A stretch of DNA of 64,000 nt from Agathobacter sp. (GTDB taxonomy: Bacteria; Bacillota; Clostridia; Lachnospirales; Lachnospiraceae). The notes under the pieces were generated by a model. That model made no database searches and was not told where the DNA came from. It worked only from the letters and a program-made list of their open reading frames with translations. Where the stretch lies: positions 1 through 64,000 of the forward strand of contig JAFQRZ010000022.1 of assembly GCA_017409825.1 (NCBI GenBank), given 5' to 3'. Numbering within the stretch: the first letter of the stretch is position 1; every line of letters begins with the position of its first letter. Shown here in pieces: positions 9,048-18,022 of the stretch. The position numbers were made by a program, and so were the translations under genes.

Positions 9048-9146
9048 ATTATATCATTTCTCGTTTTCTAAGAAAAGCACGAACATCTATTATATTTATG
9101 ATAACAATTAATTTACTAATTGTCACTACTACCGTATTTGGTAGTA
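9048..9146 (-). promoter_or_regulatory. Candidate control region of the kinase-helicase cassette
   Basis: The 359-nt gap between the cassette and the GGGtGRT gene holds no gene. A minus-strand TATAAT (9048-9053) about 87 nt before the first ATG could be a -10 box, without a convincing -35. Upstream are two inverted repeats, CAATTA/TAATTG (9105-9122, 6-nt loop) and TACTACC/GGTAGTA (9127-9146, 6-nt loop). Adjacent dyads ahead of an accessory operon suggest a repressor site. The helix-turn-helix candidates in the cassette are the winged-helix PLD protein and the small protein at 580. The dyads are seen; the regulator is a guess. Confidence 0.4.
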
Positions 9147-9213
9147 TCTCCTACTCTATTATTTAGACCGCTACAGTTACAGTTCCCACAATATGTCCCA
9201 ATCCACGAAAAAA

Positions 9214-9248
9214 GAGACACCTAAATCAACAAATGATTTAAGTGTCTC
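9214..9248 (-). terminator. Intrinsic terminator of the GGGtGRT operon
   Basis: A 15-bp stem (9214-9228 with 9234-9248, one G-T pair, 5-nt loop) is followed on the minus strand by TTTTTT. It lies 73 nt past the stop codon of the GGGtGRT gene. If an element inserted at that stop codon, this terminator belongs to the inserted sequence. Confidence 0.8.
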
Positions 9249-9320
9249 CCATATTATTTCGTCAACTGAAATTCTTTAATTCCAACTTGCCTTTTTCAAG
9301 GCTTATCTCATATAGAATTC

Positions 9321-10331
9321 TTAGAACTTACCAGCATTTGCTGCTTCCTCGATTGAAACTGCTACAGCAACTGTCATACCAACCATTGGGTTGTTACCTG
9401 CACCGATAAGACCCATCATTTCTACGTGAGCTGGAACTGATGAAGAACCTGCGAACTGAGCGTCTGAGTGCATACGTCCCATAGTATCTGTCATACCATA
9501 AGAAGCTGGACCAGCTGCCATGTTATCTGGGTGAAGTGTACGACCTGTACCACCACCAGAAGCTACTGAGAAGTATTTCTTGCCAAGTTCTGTACATTCT
9601 TTTTTGTATGTTCCTGCTACTGGATGCTGGAAACGTGTTGGGTTTGTTGAGTTACCTGTGATAGATACACCAACGTTTTCATGATGCATGATAGCAACAC
9701 CTTCCTGAACATCGTCAGAACCGTAACATTTAACTGTTGCACGAAGACCTGTTGAGTATGGTTTTTCGTAGTTGATGTTTAATGTTGCTGTGTGATAATC
9801 GTATGTTGTGTCAACGTATGTAAAGCCGTTGATACGAGCGATAATCTGAGCAGCGTCTTTTCCAAGACCGTTTAAGATAACGCGAAGTGGCTGTTTACGA
9901 ACTTTGTTTGCTTTTTCTGCGATACCGATAGCACCTTCAGCAGCAGCGAATGATTCGTGACCTGCTAAGAAGCAGAAACATTCTGTTTCTTCTTCAAGGA
10001 GCATTTTACCAAGGTTACCATGTCCAAGACCTACTTTACGGTGGTCAGCTACAGAACCTGGGATACAGAAAGCCTGGATACCTTCGCCGATTGCAGCAGC
10101 TGCATCTGCAGCACGTCTACAGTCTTTTTTGATTGCGATTGCAGCACCTACGATGTAAGCCCAGCAAGCGTTTTCGAAACAAATTGGCTGGATAGCTTTT
10201 ACCTGATCGTAAATGTTAAGTCCAGCATCTTTTGTAATTTTTTCAGCTTCTTCGATAGAGCTGATACCATAACTATTTAACACAGCGTTAATCTGTGGAA
10301 TTCTTCTTTCATAAGATTCAAATAATGCCAT
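9321..10331 (-). CDS. GGGtGRT protein
   Basis: The 336-residue protein carries the SGGGTGRTLHPDN segment that names the GGGtGRT family, a conserved anaerobe family of unknown function. Other marked stretches are GHGNLGKMLLEEETECFCF, ADAAAAIGEG and GAGNNPMVGMTVAVAVS. No membrane segment or signal peptide is seen. The ATG at 10331 has GGGAG about 10 nt upstream. It follows the NifU-like gene by 24 nt, a neighbour pairing I recall from other Clostridia and related anaerobes, which points to iron-sulfur or redox work without proving it. The last 14 codons are duplicated, with changes, at 298-340. The third-position differences in that copy show it is not a recent tandem duplicate. Confidence 0.85.
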   Translation of the reverse strand: MALFESYERRIPQINAVLNSYGISSIEEAEKITKDAGLNIYDQVKAIQPICFENACWAYIVGAAIAIKKDCRRAADAAAAIGEGIQAFCIPGSVADHRKVGLGHGNLGKMLLEEETECFCFLAGHESFAAAEGAIGIAEKANKVRKQPLRVILNGLGKDAAQIIARINGFTYVDTTYDYHTATLNINYEKPYSTGLRATVKCYGSDDVQEGVAIMHHENVGVSITGNSTNPTRFQHPVAGTYKKECTELGKKYFSVASGGGTGRTLHPDNMAAGPASYGMTDTMGRMHSDAQFAGSSSVPAHVEMMGLIGAGNNPMVGMTVAVAVSIEEAANAGKF

Positions 10332-10355
10332 TGTTCTTTATCTCCCTTCTATGTA

Positions 10356-11048
10356 TTACTCATGACGTGGGTCGATAATTCTAGCAGCATCAGCTACACG
10401 ACCATACTGTCCTTTTGCTTTTTCCCAAGCTGTATTAGGATCATCACCTTTTTTGATGAAGTCTGTCATTTTCCCAAGAGATACGAACTGGTATCCGATA
10501 ACTTCGTCATTTTCATCAAGTGCGATACCTGTTACATAGCCTTCTGCCATTTCAAGGTAACGAACACCTTTTGCTTTTGTAGCGTACATTGTACCAACCT
10601 GTGAACGAAGGCCTTTTCCTAAGTCTTCAAGACCAGCACCGATTGCAAGACCGTCATCAGAGAATGCAGACTGTGTACGTCCGTAAACGATCTGTAAAAA
10701 TAATTCTCTCATAGCTGTGTTGATAGCGTCACATACTAAGTCTGTATTTAAAGCTTCGAGAATTGTCTTGCCCTGAAGGATTTCAGCTGCCATAGCTGCT
10801 GAATGTGTCATACCAGAACATCCGATTGTTTCTACTAAAGCTTCTTCAATGATACCTTCTTTTACGTTAAGAGTGAGCTTACAAGCCCCCTGCTGTGGTG
10901 CACACCAGCCAATACCGTGTGTGAAACCAGAGATATCTTCGATTTTTTTAGAGTGAACCCATTTTCCTTCCTGTGGAATAGGAGCTGGTTCGTGTTTTGC
11001 GCCCTTAGCAACTGGACACATGTTTTCTACTTCCTTTGTGTAAATCAT
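10356..11048 (-). CDS. NifU/IscU-like iron-sulfur scaffold protein
   Basis: This 230-residue protein has the NifU N-terminal-like segment VETIGCSGMTHSAAMAAEIL and further cysteines near 11, 49, 57 and 105. It is longer than IscU (about 130 residues), with extra N- and C-terminal parts. It is usually annotated as an iron-sulfur cluster assembly scaffold-like protein paired with GGGtGRT. The cysteines do not follow the exact IscU spacing, so cluster transfer is an inference. AAAGGAG lies 7 nt upstream of the ATG at 11048. An inverted repeat TTTACT/AGTAAA (11088-11104) sits about 45 nt upstream in the promoter region and could be an operator. It probably forms an operon with the GGGtGRT gene. 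Confidence 0.75.
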   Translation of the reverse strand: MIYTKEVENMCPVAKGAKHEPAPIPQEGKWVHSKKIEDISGFTHGIGWCAPQQGACKLTLNVKEGIIEEALVETIGCSGMTHSAAMAAEILQGKTILEALNTDLVCDAINTAMRELFLQIVYGRTQSAFSDDGLAIGAGLEDLGKGLRSQVGTMYATKAKGVRYLEMAEGYVTGIALDENDEVIGYQFVSLGKMTDFIKKGDDPNTAWEKAKGQYGRVADAARIIDPRHE

Positions 11049-11198
11049 TGTAGGACTCCTTTCGCTTTACGCATTTTATATATTTTATTTACTTTGTTAG
11101 TAAATTAACATACCCGTGATATTGTCGCATATTTTCCCTAATAAGTCTAGTCTAAACTTGACAATTTTTAGAGAAATTTCGCTTTTCTTTTGGTCAAA

Positions 11199-11873
11199 TT
11201 AATTCTTTGCCACTACGTGGTCCTTATCTTTGAAGATATGGTTTGCTGGAATGACACCACGTACGCATGAAGTTGGGTAAACATTGCTGTTTTTACCGAT
11301 TACAGTACCTGGATTAAGGACTGAGTTACAGCCTACTTCTACATAATCACCAAGCATTGCACCGAATTTCTTTAAACCAGTTTCGATTTCTTCCTTAGTA
11401 TCATAGCAGTCTTTTACTACAACTAATGTCTTGTCAGACTTTACATTCGATGTGATAGAACCTGCGCCCATGTGGGATTTGTATCCGAGGATAGAATCAC
11501 CGACATAATTGTAATGTGGCACCTGTACATTGTTGAAAATGATGTCATTTTTGATTTCGGTAGAGTTTCCTACTACGGAATTTTTTCCGATGATAGCACT
11601 GCCACGGATAAATGCACAGTGACGGATTTCTGCATCTTCATCAATGATAAGTGGGCCGTTTAAGCAAGCGGTTGGTGCTACTTTCGCAGATTTCGCTACC
11701 CAGATATTTTCACCGCGTTCTTCGAAAATTTCTTTATCTAATGTAGGACCAAGTTCCTTAATATAATCGCTGATTCCCTTCAATGCTTCCCATGGATAGG
11801 TAAACTGTGCGAGGTAATCTTTTGCGATAGTTTCGTCAAGTGTGTAGTTGTTACAAATTTTTGCGTTTTCCAT
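11199..11873 (-). CDS. Left-handed beta-helix acyltransferase-like protein (GlmU C-terminal type)
   Basis: Residues 60-215 are built of hexapeptide repeats (PLIIDEDAEIRHCAFIRGSA, IIGKNSVVGNS, TVIGKNSNVYP), typical of the left-handed beta-helix of GlmU and other acyl or acetyltransferases. At 224 residues it lacks the nucleotidyltransferase half of GlmU. Similar Lachnospiraceae proteins are often labelled UDP-N-acetylglucosamine pyrophosphorylase, which the missing domain does not support. The substrate is unknown; a sugar nucleotide or amino sugar is plausible. A ribosome site AGAAAGG precedes the ATG. It starts 14 nt after the topoisomerase gene and is probably co-transcribed with it. Confidence 0.7.
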   Translation of the reverse strand: MENAKICNNYTLDETIAKDYLAQFTYPWEALKGISDYIKELGPTLDKEIFEERGENIWVAKSAKVAPTACLNGPLIIDEDAEIRHCAFIRGSAIIGKNSVVGNSTEIKNDIIFNNVQVPHYNYVGDSILGYKSHMGAGSITSNVKSDKTLVVVKDCYDTKEEIETGLKKFGAMLGDYVEVGCNSVLNPGTVIGKNSNVYPTSCVRGVIPANHIFKDKDHVVAKN

Positions 11874-11887
11874 ATTTCTAGCCTTTC

Positions 11888-14800
11888 TTATTCTGTCGGA
11901 GCTGGGGGTAGTTCAATCATCATGGAATCTGGATTATTCAAATCCACCTGATTGTCCTTTGGTTCCTCTTCTCCTGGATTTTCGAAGTCGAATTTGATGG
12001 TATCATCTTCGTACTTCAGACAGGTATCAAATACATTTCCTGCCTTCGAGGTAAATCCTACCACTTTTTTCTTCGTTTTTCCAGTAGAAAGTAATTCAAT
12101 GATAATTTCTTCTGGCAATTCCACCTTTGCTACCGTATGCCAAAGCTTGAAACCACAATCACATTCGTACTGCCACTGGCCTTTTCGCATCTTCGTCTGG
12201 CACTTCGGACATGTCACGTTGGACTCCACTGTCTTTGGTTTCTCTGGGAAGTCAAAGGTCACTTGTCCGTCCTCTGTCAGTTTCAGCGGTGCGTCGAATT
12301 TCATGCCTGTTCGTGCAACGAAGCCTTCGATAACATCCGTTTTTCCTGTGGTAAGGAGCTGTTTTACCTGTGCCTCCTTAAGCTTGACGCTGGCGATTTT
12401 GCCAATCATGAAACGGCAGCTATGCTCAGGGTCTTCTTTTTTATAATTGGAACATCCGTAGCCAAATGGGGTCACGATGATATCCCCTTTACAAAGTGGA
12501 CATACAACATCTTTTACTTTGACTGGTTCAAGGTCATTGAAATCGAACTTCAAGCCTGTTACCTTGCCAGTTTCATCCTTGGAAAGTGCCACACGGGCAT
12601 CAAATTTCTTGCCTGTTTTGGACTTAAATCCACGAATTGTTCCAGTGATACCATTGGTAAGAAGCTCTTTTACATTGGCTTCTGTCAAGGATTTTTCTGC
12701 CATTTTACCAATAGAGAATCGACAGCTATCCTCTTTTTCTCTATCGTAGTTCGAGCAGCCATAGCCCCACGAATTTACGATGATGTCTCCACCACAAAGT
12801 GGACAGGTGACATCTTTTATCTTTTTTGCTTCAACGTGCTCGAAGTCAAAGTTTACAACTGGCTTGCCTGCTTCGTCTTTTTCTAAAACCAGACATGCAT
12901 CGAATTTCTTGCCAGCTTTGGATTTGAAGCCTCGAAGGGTTTCGGTTTTTCCATCCGTCAAAAGCTGTTTTACATTGGCAGCAGAAAGTGTCTTGCCCGC
13001 AATGGTTCCGATGGCGAAACGACAGCTATTTTCATCCTCTGGATTATAATTGGCACAACCGTAGCCAAAGGATTTCTTTACCATCTGTCCTCCACAAGCA
13101 GGACAGGTAACATCTGGCAAAATCTCTGGCTCTACGTCGGCGAAGTCGAAGGTGATGTTTACCTTGCCATCTTCGGTCTTTTCCAGTTTCAGGGCCGCGT
13201 CAAATTTCTTGCCAGCCTTAGATTTAAAGCCTCGAATCGTCTCGGTATGCCCCTGCTCGAACAAGACCTTCACCTGCTCTTCGGATGGGGTAATGCCTGC
13301 GATTTCACCGATATTGAAATTACAGCCGGATTTGTCTGCTTTATAATTCGTACAGCCGAAACCGAATGGTGTCGTCACAAGTTCGCCCTCACAAATCGGA
13401 CATTTCACACCGATTTTCTTGCGAGCTCCAATGCCGCGAGCATTTTTGCCTGCAAACTCACTGATGCGGTCTGCAAGCTCATGACGCAGGTTCTGATCTA
13501 TCATCTTAAGGGTTTCCTTACGGATGAAGTCCTCGAGTTTGTTTCGATAATCCCAGAAATCTACGGTTCCTCTCGTGATGCCGTCCAAGCCTTTTTCCCA
13601 GGATGCAGACATCTGTGGATTCAAAAGTGCTGGTACGGTCAAATTTACTACCTCAAAAATCATCTCCCCGAGATTTTCTGGTGTAAGCACCTGTGTCTTT
13701 TTATTTAAGTTCAAATATCCAATACGAATCAGTTTCTTAATGATTTCAGCTCGTGTCGCAGAGGTTCCGATACCGGAGCCCTTAATCTGCTCTCGCAATT
13801 CTTCGTCCTCGATAAGCTGACCTGCATTTTCCATGGCAAGCACCATAGAACCTGAGGTATAACGCTTTGGTGGTGAGGTCTTACCATAGCGGATGGCATA
13901 GCCACCTACTTCAATGACATCCCCTACTGTTAAACGGTCTGCCAGTTCTAGAAGCACCTGTGGGTCTGCGGCTTTGCCTTCCTCTTCCTCAAATGGGTTT
14001 CCGTCTGCGTTTTCAATATCGTCTGCACTCACGGTCGTTTTCTTCTTTGGAAGTCCTGCGACTTCTAAATATCCAGGACTTTTTAAGACCTTCGCTGAGG
14101 CGAAGAATTCTTCTTTTTCTACACCTACCGTCAATTTTACATTCTGATATTCCGCTGCTGGATAAAAAATGCTTAAGAAACGTCGGCAAATCAGCTCAAA
14201 CACACTTCTCTGCAACGAATTGAGAGAATTCAGTTCTGTAAGCTGACCAGTTGGAATAATCGCATAGTGGTCGGTAACCTTGCTATCATCCACATACGCC
14301 GTCTTCGCGATTGACGTATAGGATTTGGTCTGCAGGATGTGTTCTACGTAAGGTGTTACTACCTCATACCCTTTTAGTTTACTCAAGTTTTTATAGATTT
14401 CCTTTGCAACAGGAGTCGATAATACTCTGGCATCGGTTCTCGGATACGTCGTCAGTTTCTTTTCATACAAATCCTGTGCAATTTGCAAGGTTTCGTCTGG
14501 ACTGATTTTGAAACGTTTCGCACACTCTGCCTGTAGCTCTGCTAAGTTAAATAAAAGAGGGGCACGTTTCTTGCTGATGGATTTTTCTAAGGCTTTTACC
14601 TTGGCTTCTTTGCCACTGCATAAGTCAATCAGTGCATTAGCATCCTTTTCTTCTTTAAACCCGTTTTCTTTATATAATAGTGGGGACTGGAAATACTTAG
14701 AACCTTCGACTGCTTTCCACTCTCCCTCGATACCTGCATCGGTAAACGTACCTACCACACGATAAAATGGTGTTTCTTTGAAATTACGGATTTCTCTCTC

Positions 14801-15448
14801 GCGGATAACGACCATCCCGAGCACACAGGTCATAACACGACCTACTGCAATCGCAGTATAGCTGGTCGTACCTGCCGCATCATTTAAGAGATTTCCGTAT
14901 TTTACCGACATAACACGGGAAAAATTGATACCCATGGCATAATCTTCTATGGTTCGCATAATACCTGAATTTCCCAGGTTCGCATAGTCGCTCATCGGCT
15001 TTGCTTCGCGGATTCCTCGGAGAATTTCTTCCTCGGTCTGGGAGTCAATCCACACTCGAAGTTCTTCCATGCCCTCACGAACGCCTCCGAAATTACGGAT
15101 GTTTTCCTCGATGGTCTGACCTTCTTTTCCCGCGTCACCTGCCCAATATACACGGTCGATATCCTCACGCATCAGCATGCCGTGCACGATATCGTATTGT
15201 TTTGCAACATCTTTGATAACGTCATATTTGTAATCCCTTGGCAAAAATGGAAGATCCTCTAATCTCCATTTCTTGTACTTTTCATCATAGCTTTCTGGAT
15301 ATACCAGACCTACCAGATGACCAACGCACCAAGTGATGACGTACTTGTCATTTTCTATGTATCCGTCTTTTCTGCCACTGACCTGTAATACCTTCGCAAA
15401 TTCGACAGCGACAGACGGTTTTTCTGTGATAATGAGTGATTTTCCCAT
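11888..15448 (-). CDS. topB: DNA topoisomerase III with five C-terminal zinc ribbons
   Basis: This type IA topoisomerase (1186 residues) relaxes or decatenates DNA through a 5' phosphotyrosine. Toprim features are TEKPSVA (E9) and GDAGKEGQ. The catalytic tyrosine is Y335 in LTTYPRTD, and GIGTSATRAEII marks the core. From about 675 on there are five tandem repeats of roughly 95 residues. Each starts with a CPxC...GYGC(S/A/T)NY...C ribbon and continues with a (F/A)IGxIA...GKTxTxRGFKSKxGKKFDA segment; the fifth is degenerate. Ordinary topB proteins are 650-750 residues, so the tail is unusually long. It probably binds single-stranded DNA or partners. The gene leads a minus-strand unit with the beta-helix gene and starts 12 nt after the DUF234-type gene. 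Confidence 0.92.
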   Translation of the reverse strand: MGKSLIITEKPSVAVEFAKVLQVSGRKDGYIENDKYVITWCVGHLVGLVYPESYDEKYKKWRLEDLPFLPRDYKYDVIKDVAKQYDIVHGMLMREDIDRVYWAGDAGKEGQTIEENIRNFGGVREGMEELRVWIDSQTEEEILRGIREAKPMSDYANLGNSGIMRTIEDYAMGINFSRVMSVKYGNLLNDAAGTTSYTAIAVGRVMTCVLGMVVIREREIRNFKETPFYRVVGTFTDAGIEGEWKAVEGSKYFQSPLLYKENGFKEEKDANALIDLCSGKEAKVKALEKSISKKRAPLLFNLAELQAECAKRFKISPDETLQIAQDLYEKKLTTYPRTDARVLSTPVAKEIYKNLSKLKGYEVVTPYVEHILQTKSYTSIAKTAYVDDSKVTDHYAIIPTGQLTELNSLNSLQRSVFELICRRFLSIFYPAAEYQNVKLTVGVEKEEFFASAKVLKSPGYLEVAGLPKKKTTVSADDIENADGNPFEEEEGKAADPQVLLELADRLTVGDVIEVGGYAIRYGKTSPPKRYTSGSMVLAMENAGQLIEDEELREQIKGSGIGTSATRAEIIKKLIRIGYLNLNKKTQVLTPENLGEMIFEVVNLTVPALLNPQMSASWEKGLDGITRGTVDFWDYRNKLEDFIRKETLKMIDQNLRHELADRISEFAGKNARGIGARKKIGVKCPICEGELVTTPFGFGCTNYKADKSGCNFNIGEIAGITPSEEQVKVLFEQGHTETIRGFKSKAGKKFDAALKLEKTEDGKVNITFDFADVEPEILPDVTCPACGGQMVKKSFGYGCANYNPEDENSCRFAIGTIAGKTLSAANVKQLLTDGKTETLRGFKSKAGKKFDACLVLEKDEAGKPVVNFDFEHVEAKKIKDVTCPLCGGDIIVNSWGYGCSNYDREKEDSCRFSIGKMAEKSLTEANVKELLTNGITGTIRGFKSKTGKKFDARVALSKDETGKVTGLKFDFNDLEPVKVKDVVCPLCKGDIIVTPFGYGCSNYKKEDPEHSCRFMIGKIASVKLKEAQVKQLLTTGKTDVIEGFVARTGMKFDAPLKLTEDGQVTFDFPEKPKTVESNVTCPKCQTKMRKGQWQYECDCGFKLWHTVAKVELPEEIIIELLSTGKTKKKVVGFTSKAGNVFDTCLKYEDDTIKFDFENPGEEEPKDNQVDLNNPDSMMIELPPAPTE

Positions 15449-15459
15449 AACTCTCCTAA

Positions 15460-16821
15460 TTACAATTCTTTCATATCTACTAGCTCAAAACGCTTATCAA
15501 GCTGTGAAAGCTCCACAACCTCTGGTGAAAACGCAGTTGCTGAGAACAAATAAATATGATTTGAAGTGATTTTTGCTTTTGTCATTGAGTCAAATAAGTC
15601 CTTGCACATACCGAGGGTAAACTCTTCTTTTTCCCAGTTGCAGATACCTACGATGTTTTGTCTGTCGGCACTCTGTGCAATGATGTCGATATTTCCAGTC
15701 TTTCCAACCCATGTGCCCATCTTCGTTACCACAAGTGGTAAACGACGAATCTGATTGAGCAGAGAAAGGTATTCCATACACACATTTATAAAATAACGAT
15801 TTAAGTAATCATCTAATTCCTTCTCGATATAAGTGTCATAGAAATCCTCTGGTGACATCATATAAAGGTCCGAAAGATGTGGATACACAAAGCGATAATA
15901 GAAATTGATATAGGTATCTTTGATACGATATACCCCTTTCTTCGCGTTATCCCAGCCACCAGTTTCAAAAGAAACGACCTTCTCGATAATGTCAAACTGA
16001 CTCAAATTTTTCATATATACGCTGATTTTTGGACGAGAATAGCCTGTGTAATGATACAAATCATTCAGCTTGTTTTCGCCTTTTGCAATCGCCATAAGGA
16101 TTGTGTTGTAAACCGATAATTCACGCAACTCTGAGGACACCAGCTCTTCTGCCATTTTAAAGAAATATCCGTCCTCGGAAAGGATTAAATCGCATATATT
16201 CTGTTTAAATGATTTACGTTTTTTCCAATGCTTGAGGTATCCTGGTACTCCACCCAAAACGCCATAGATTTTGATGGAATCACTAACCGAAAATTCTGGA
16301 AAAAAACGCACTACTTCTAGGAAATTCAAATTTGGAATCTTGATACGAGCGTCAATACTCTTCGCTGCTGTCTCACCAATTACCGCATCCATATCCTGCT
16401 CTGCCCATACGATGGATGAGCTAGCCAATATAATCATCACAGGCCCTGGATAAAGACGACGATTCTTGAGCTTTAAGATACTTTCCATAAACTCTGGATT
16501 CTTCTTCGCAATATGCTCAAACTCATCTATCACGACTACCAGCTTCGTTGGATTTCCACTCTTTACACGATTGAAATATTCGTCATAAGAATGTTTTTGA
16601 ATACGCACATCGAATTTCTGTGCTACTTCTTCTCCCATCATCACCAACTGTTCTTTGGCAGATGCCTTTCTCGCACGATAATAAAAGTGTTTCTTCTCCT
16701 CGACAAAGGTACGAATCAACTCCTCTTTCTCGCAATTCATCGGACCATACAGCACCACAAGCTGATTTCCACTTTCTACATATAAGTCTTCTAATTTCTT
16801 TAGTTCACTCTGTTTAAACAC
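15460..16821 (-). CDS. Degenerate archaeal-type ATPase / DUF234 protein
   Basis: The architecture matches the ATPase family with a C-terminal DUF234 nuclease-like domain: P-loop fold at residues 1-190, winged helix near 240-300 (YHYTGYSRPKISVYMKNL), DUF234 at about 350-450. Walker B is intact (VVVIDEFEH). Walker A reads GPMNCEKE (26-33), lacking the glycine before Lys and the Ser/Thr after it. The nuclease-like motif GNIDIIA is present, but the usual E-x-K is ICNW. ATP and metal use are therefore doubtful. I chose GTG at 16821 because AAGGAG lies 7 nt upstream; a TTG at 16863 has none. Its place just before topB may be incidental. Function is unknown. Confidence 0.72.
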   Translation of the reverse strand: MFKQSELKKLEDLYVESGNQLVVLYGPMNCEKEELIRTFVEEKKHFYYRARKASAKEQLVMMGEEVAQKFDVRIQKHSYDEYFNRVKSGNPTKLVVVIDEFEHIAKKNPEFMESILKLKNRRLYPGPVMIILASSSIVWAEQDMDAVIGETAAKSIDARIKIPNLNFLEVVRFFPEFSVSDSIKIYGVLGGVPGYLKHWKKRKSFKQNICDLILSEDGYFFKMAEELVSSELRELSVYNTILMAIAKGENKLNDLYHYTGYSRPKISVYMKNLSQFDIIEKVVSFETGGWDNAKKGVYRIKDTYINFYYRFVYPHLSDLYMMSPEDFYDTYIEKELDDYLNRYFINVCMEYLSLLNQIRRLPLVVTKMGTWVGKTGNIDIIAQSADRQNIVGICNWEKEEFTLGMCKDLFDSMTKAKITSNHIYLFSATAFSPEVVELSQLDKRFELVDMKEL

Positions 16822-16897
16822 AATCTTTCTCCTTAAAAGTATATCATTATCCTTACTAATCAAAAATTATATCATACTTTAACTTTTGCCACAACAA

Positions 16898-16923
16898 AAA
16901 ACCTCCGCCTAAGCGAAGGTTTT
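16898..16923 (-). terminator. Terminator of asd
   Basis: An 11-bp stem with one mismatch (16898-16908 with 16913-16923, loop CTAA) lies 8 nt past the asd stop codon. It is followed on the minus strand by a T run. Confidence 0.85.
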
Positions 16924-16930
16924 AGAAAAC

Positions 16931-18022
16931 TTATTTTTTTGTAATATATCCCTGTGCCTTAAGAAGTTCTGCACATAAAACTGCACCACCTGCAGCACCA
17001 CGAACAGTATTGTGGGATAATCCGATGAATTTCCAATCATATACATGATCTTCACGGATACGTCCTACCGATACACCCATGCCGTTTTCATAATCCACAT
17101 CAAGGTTAACCTGTGGTCTGTTATCTTCTTCTAAGTACTGGATGAACTGCTTTGGAGCACTTGGAAGTTCAAGTTCCTGTGGAACGCCTTTGAAGTTTAC
17201 AAGTTTTTCGATAAGCTGTTCTTTAGTTGCCTGTTTTTTGAATTTTACAAATACAGCGGCTGTATGTCCGTTTAATACTGGAACACGGATACACTGGCAA
17301 GTGATTACTGGACCATCTGCTGGTACGATTTCACCTTTTTCTTCATCAATATGACCCCAGATACGAAGTGGTTCTTTTTCAGATTTTTCTTCTTCTCCAC
17401 CGATGTATGGAATGATATTTTCTACCATTTCTGGCCAATCCTTGAAGGTTTTACCTGCACCAGAAATTGCCTGATATGTAGTAGCTACTACTTCGTATGG
17501 TTCAAATTCCTTCCAAGCGGTAAGCACTGGAGCATAAGACTGAATCGAACAGTTTGGTTTTACTGCCACGAAACCTCTCTTTGTTCCAAGACGTTTTTTC
17601 TGGAATTCGATTACATTCATGTGTTCTGGGTTGATTTCTGGCACTACCATTGGTACGTCTGGTGTCCATCTGTGTGCACTGTTGTTGGAAACTACTGGAG
17701 TTTCTGTCTTTGCATATTCTTCTTCAATTTTCTTGATTTCGTCCTTTGACATATCCACTGCAGAAAATACGAAATCCACTTCTGCAGCAACCTTTTCTAC
17801 TTCATTTACGTTCATAACAACGATGTTCTTTACTGCTTCTGGCATAGGTGTTGTCATTTTCCAACGTCCACCTACTGCTTCTTCGTATGTTTTACCGGCA
17901 CTTCTAGGGCTTGCAGCGATGGTTGTTACTTCAAACCAAGGATGATTTTCCAATAATGCGATGAAACGCTGTCCAACCATACCTGTTCCACCTAAAATAC
18001 CTACTTTTAACTTTTCACTCAT
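16931..18022 (-). CDS. asd: Aspartate-semialdehyde dehydrogenase
   Basis: The enzyme reduces aspartyl phosphate to aspartate semialdehyde with NADPH, the branch point to lysine, diaminopimelate, threonine and methionine. The 363-residue protein has the NADP loop GGTGMVG (11-17), the catalytic cysteine C158 in VKPNCSIQ and the RVPVLNGHTAAVF segment with the general-base histidine. The SGAGKTFKDWPEM stretch and the length fit the archaeal/fungal-like subclass found in Clostridia, not the E. coli form. GAGGAG precedes the ATG. The 156-nt gap upstream holds a possible TTGTAA-17-TAATAT promoter but no lysine-riboswitch-sized leader. It is transcribed alone, with its own terminator. Confidence 0.95.
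   Translation of the reverse strand: MSEKLKVGILGGTGMVGQRFIALLENHPWFEVTTIAASPRSAGKTYEEAVGGRWKMTTPMPEAVKNIVVMNVNEVEKVAAEVDFVFSAVDMSKDEIKKIEEEYAKTETPVVSNNSAHRWTPDVPMVVPEINPEHMNVIEFQKKRLGTKRGFVAVKPNCSIQSYAPVLTAWKEFEPYEVVATTYQAISGAGKTFKDWPEMVENIIPYIGGEEEKSEKEPLRIWGHIDEEKGEIVPADGPVITCQCIRVPVLNGHTAAVFVKFKKQATKEQLIEKLVNFKGVPQELELPSAPKQFIQYLEEDNRPQVNLDVDYENGMGVSVGRIREDHVYDWKFIGLSHNTVRGAAGGAVLCAELLKAQGYITKK

Noticed and set aside
12137-12886. 249-codon plus-strand frame antisense to topB
   Set aside because: It mirrors the cysteine repeats of topB and has no ribosome site or family.
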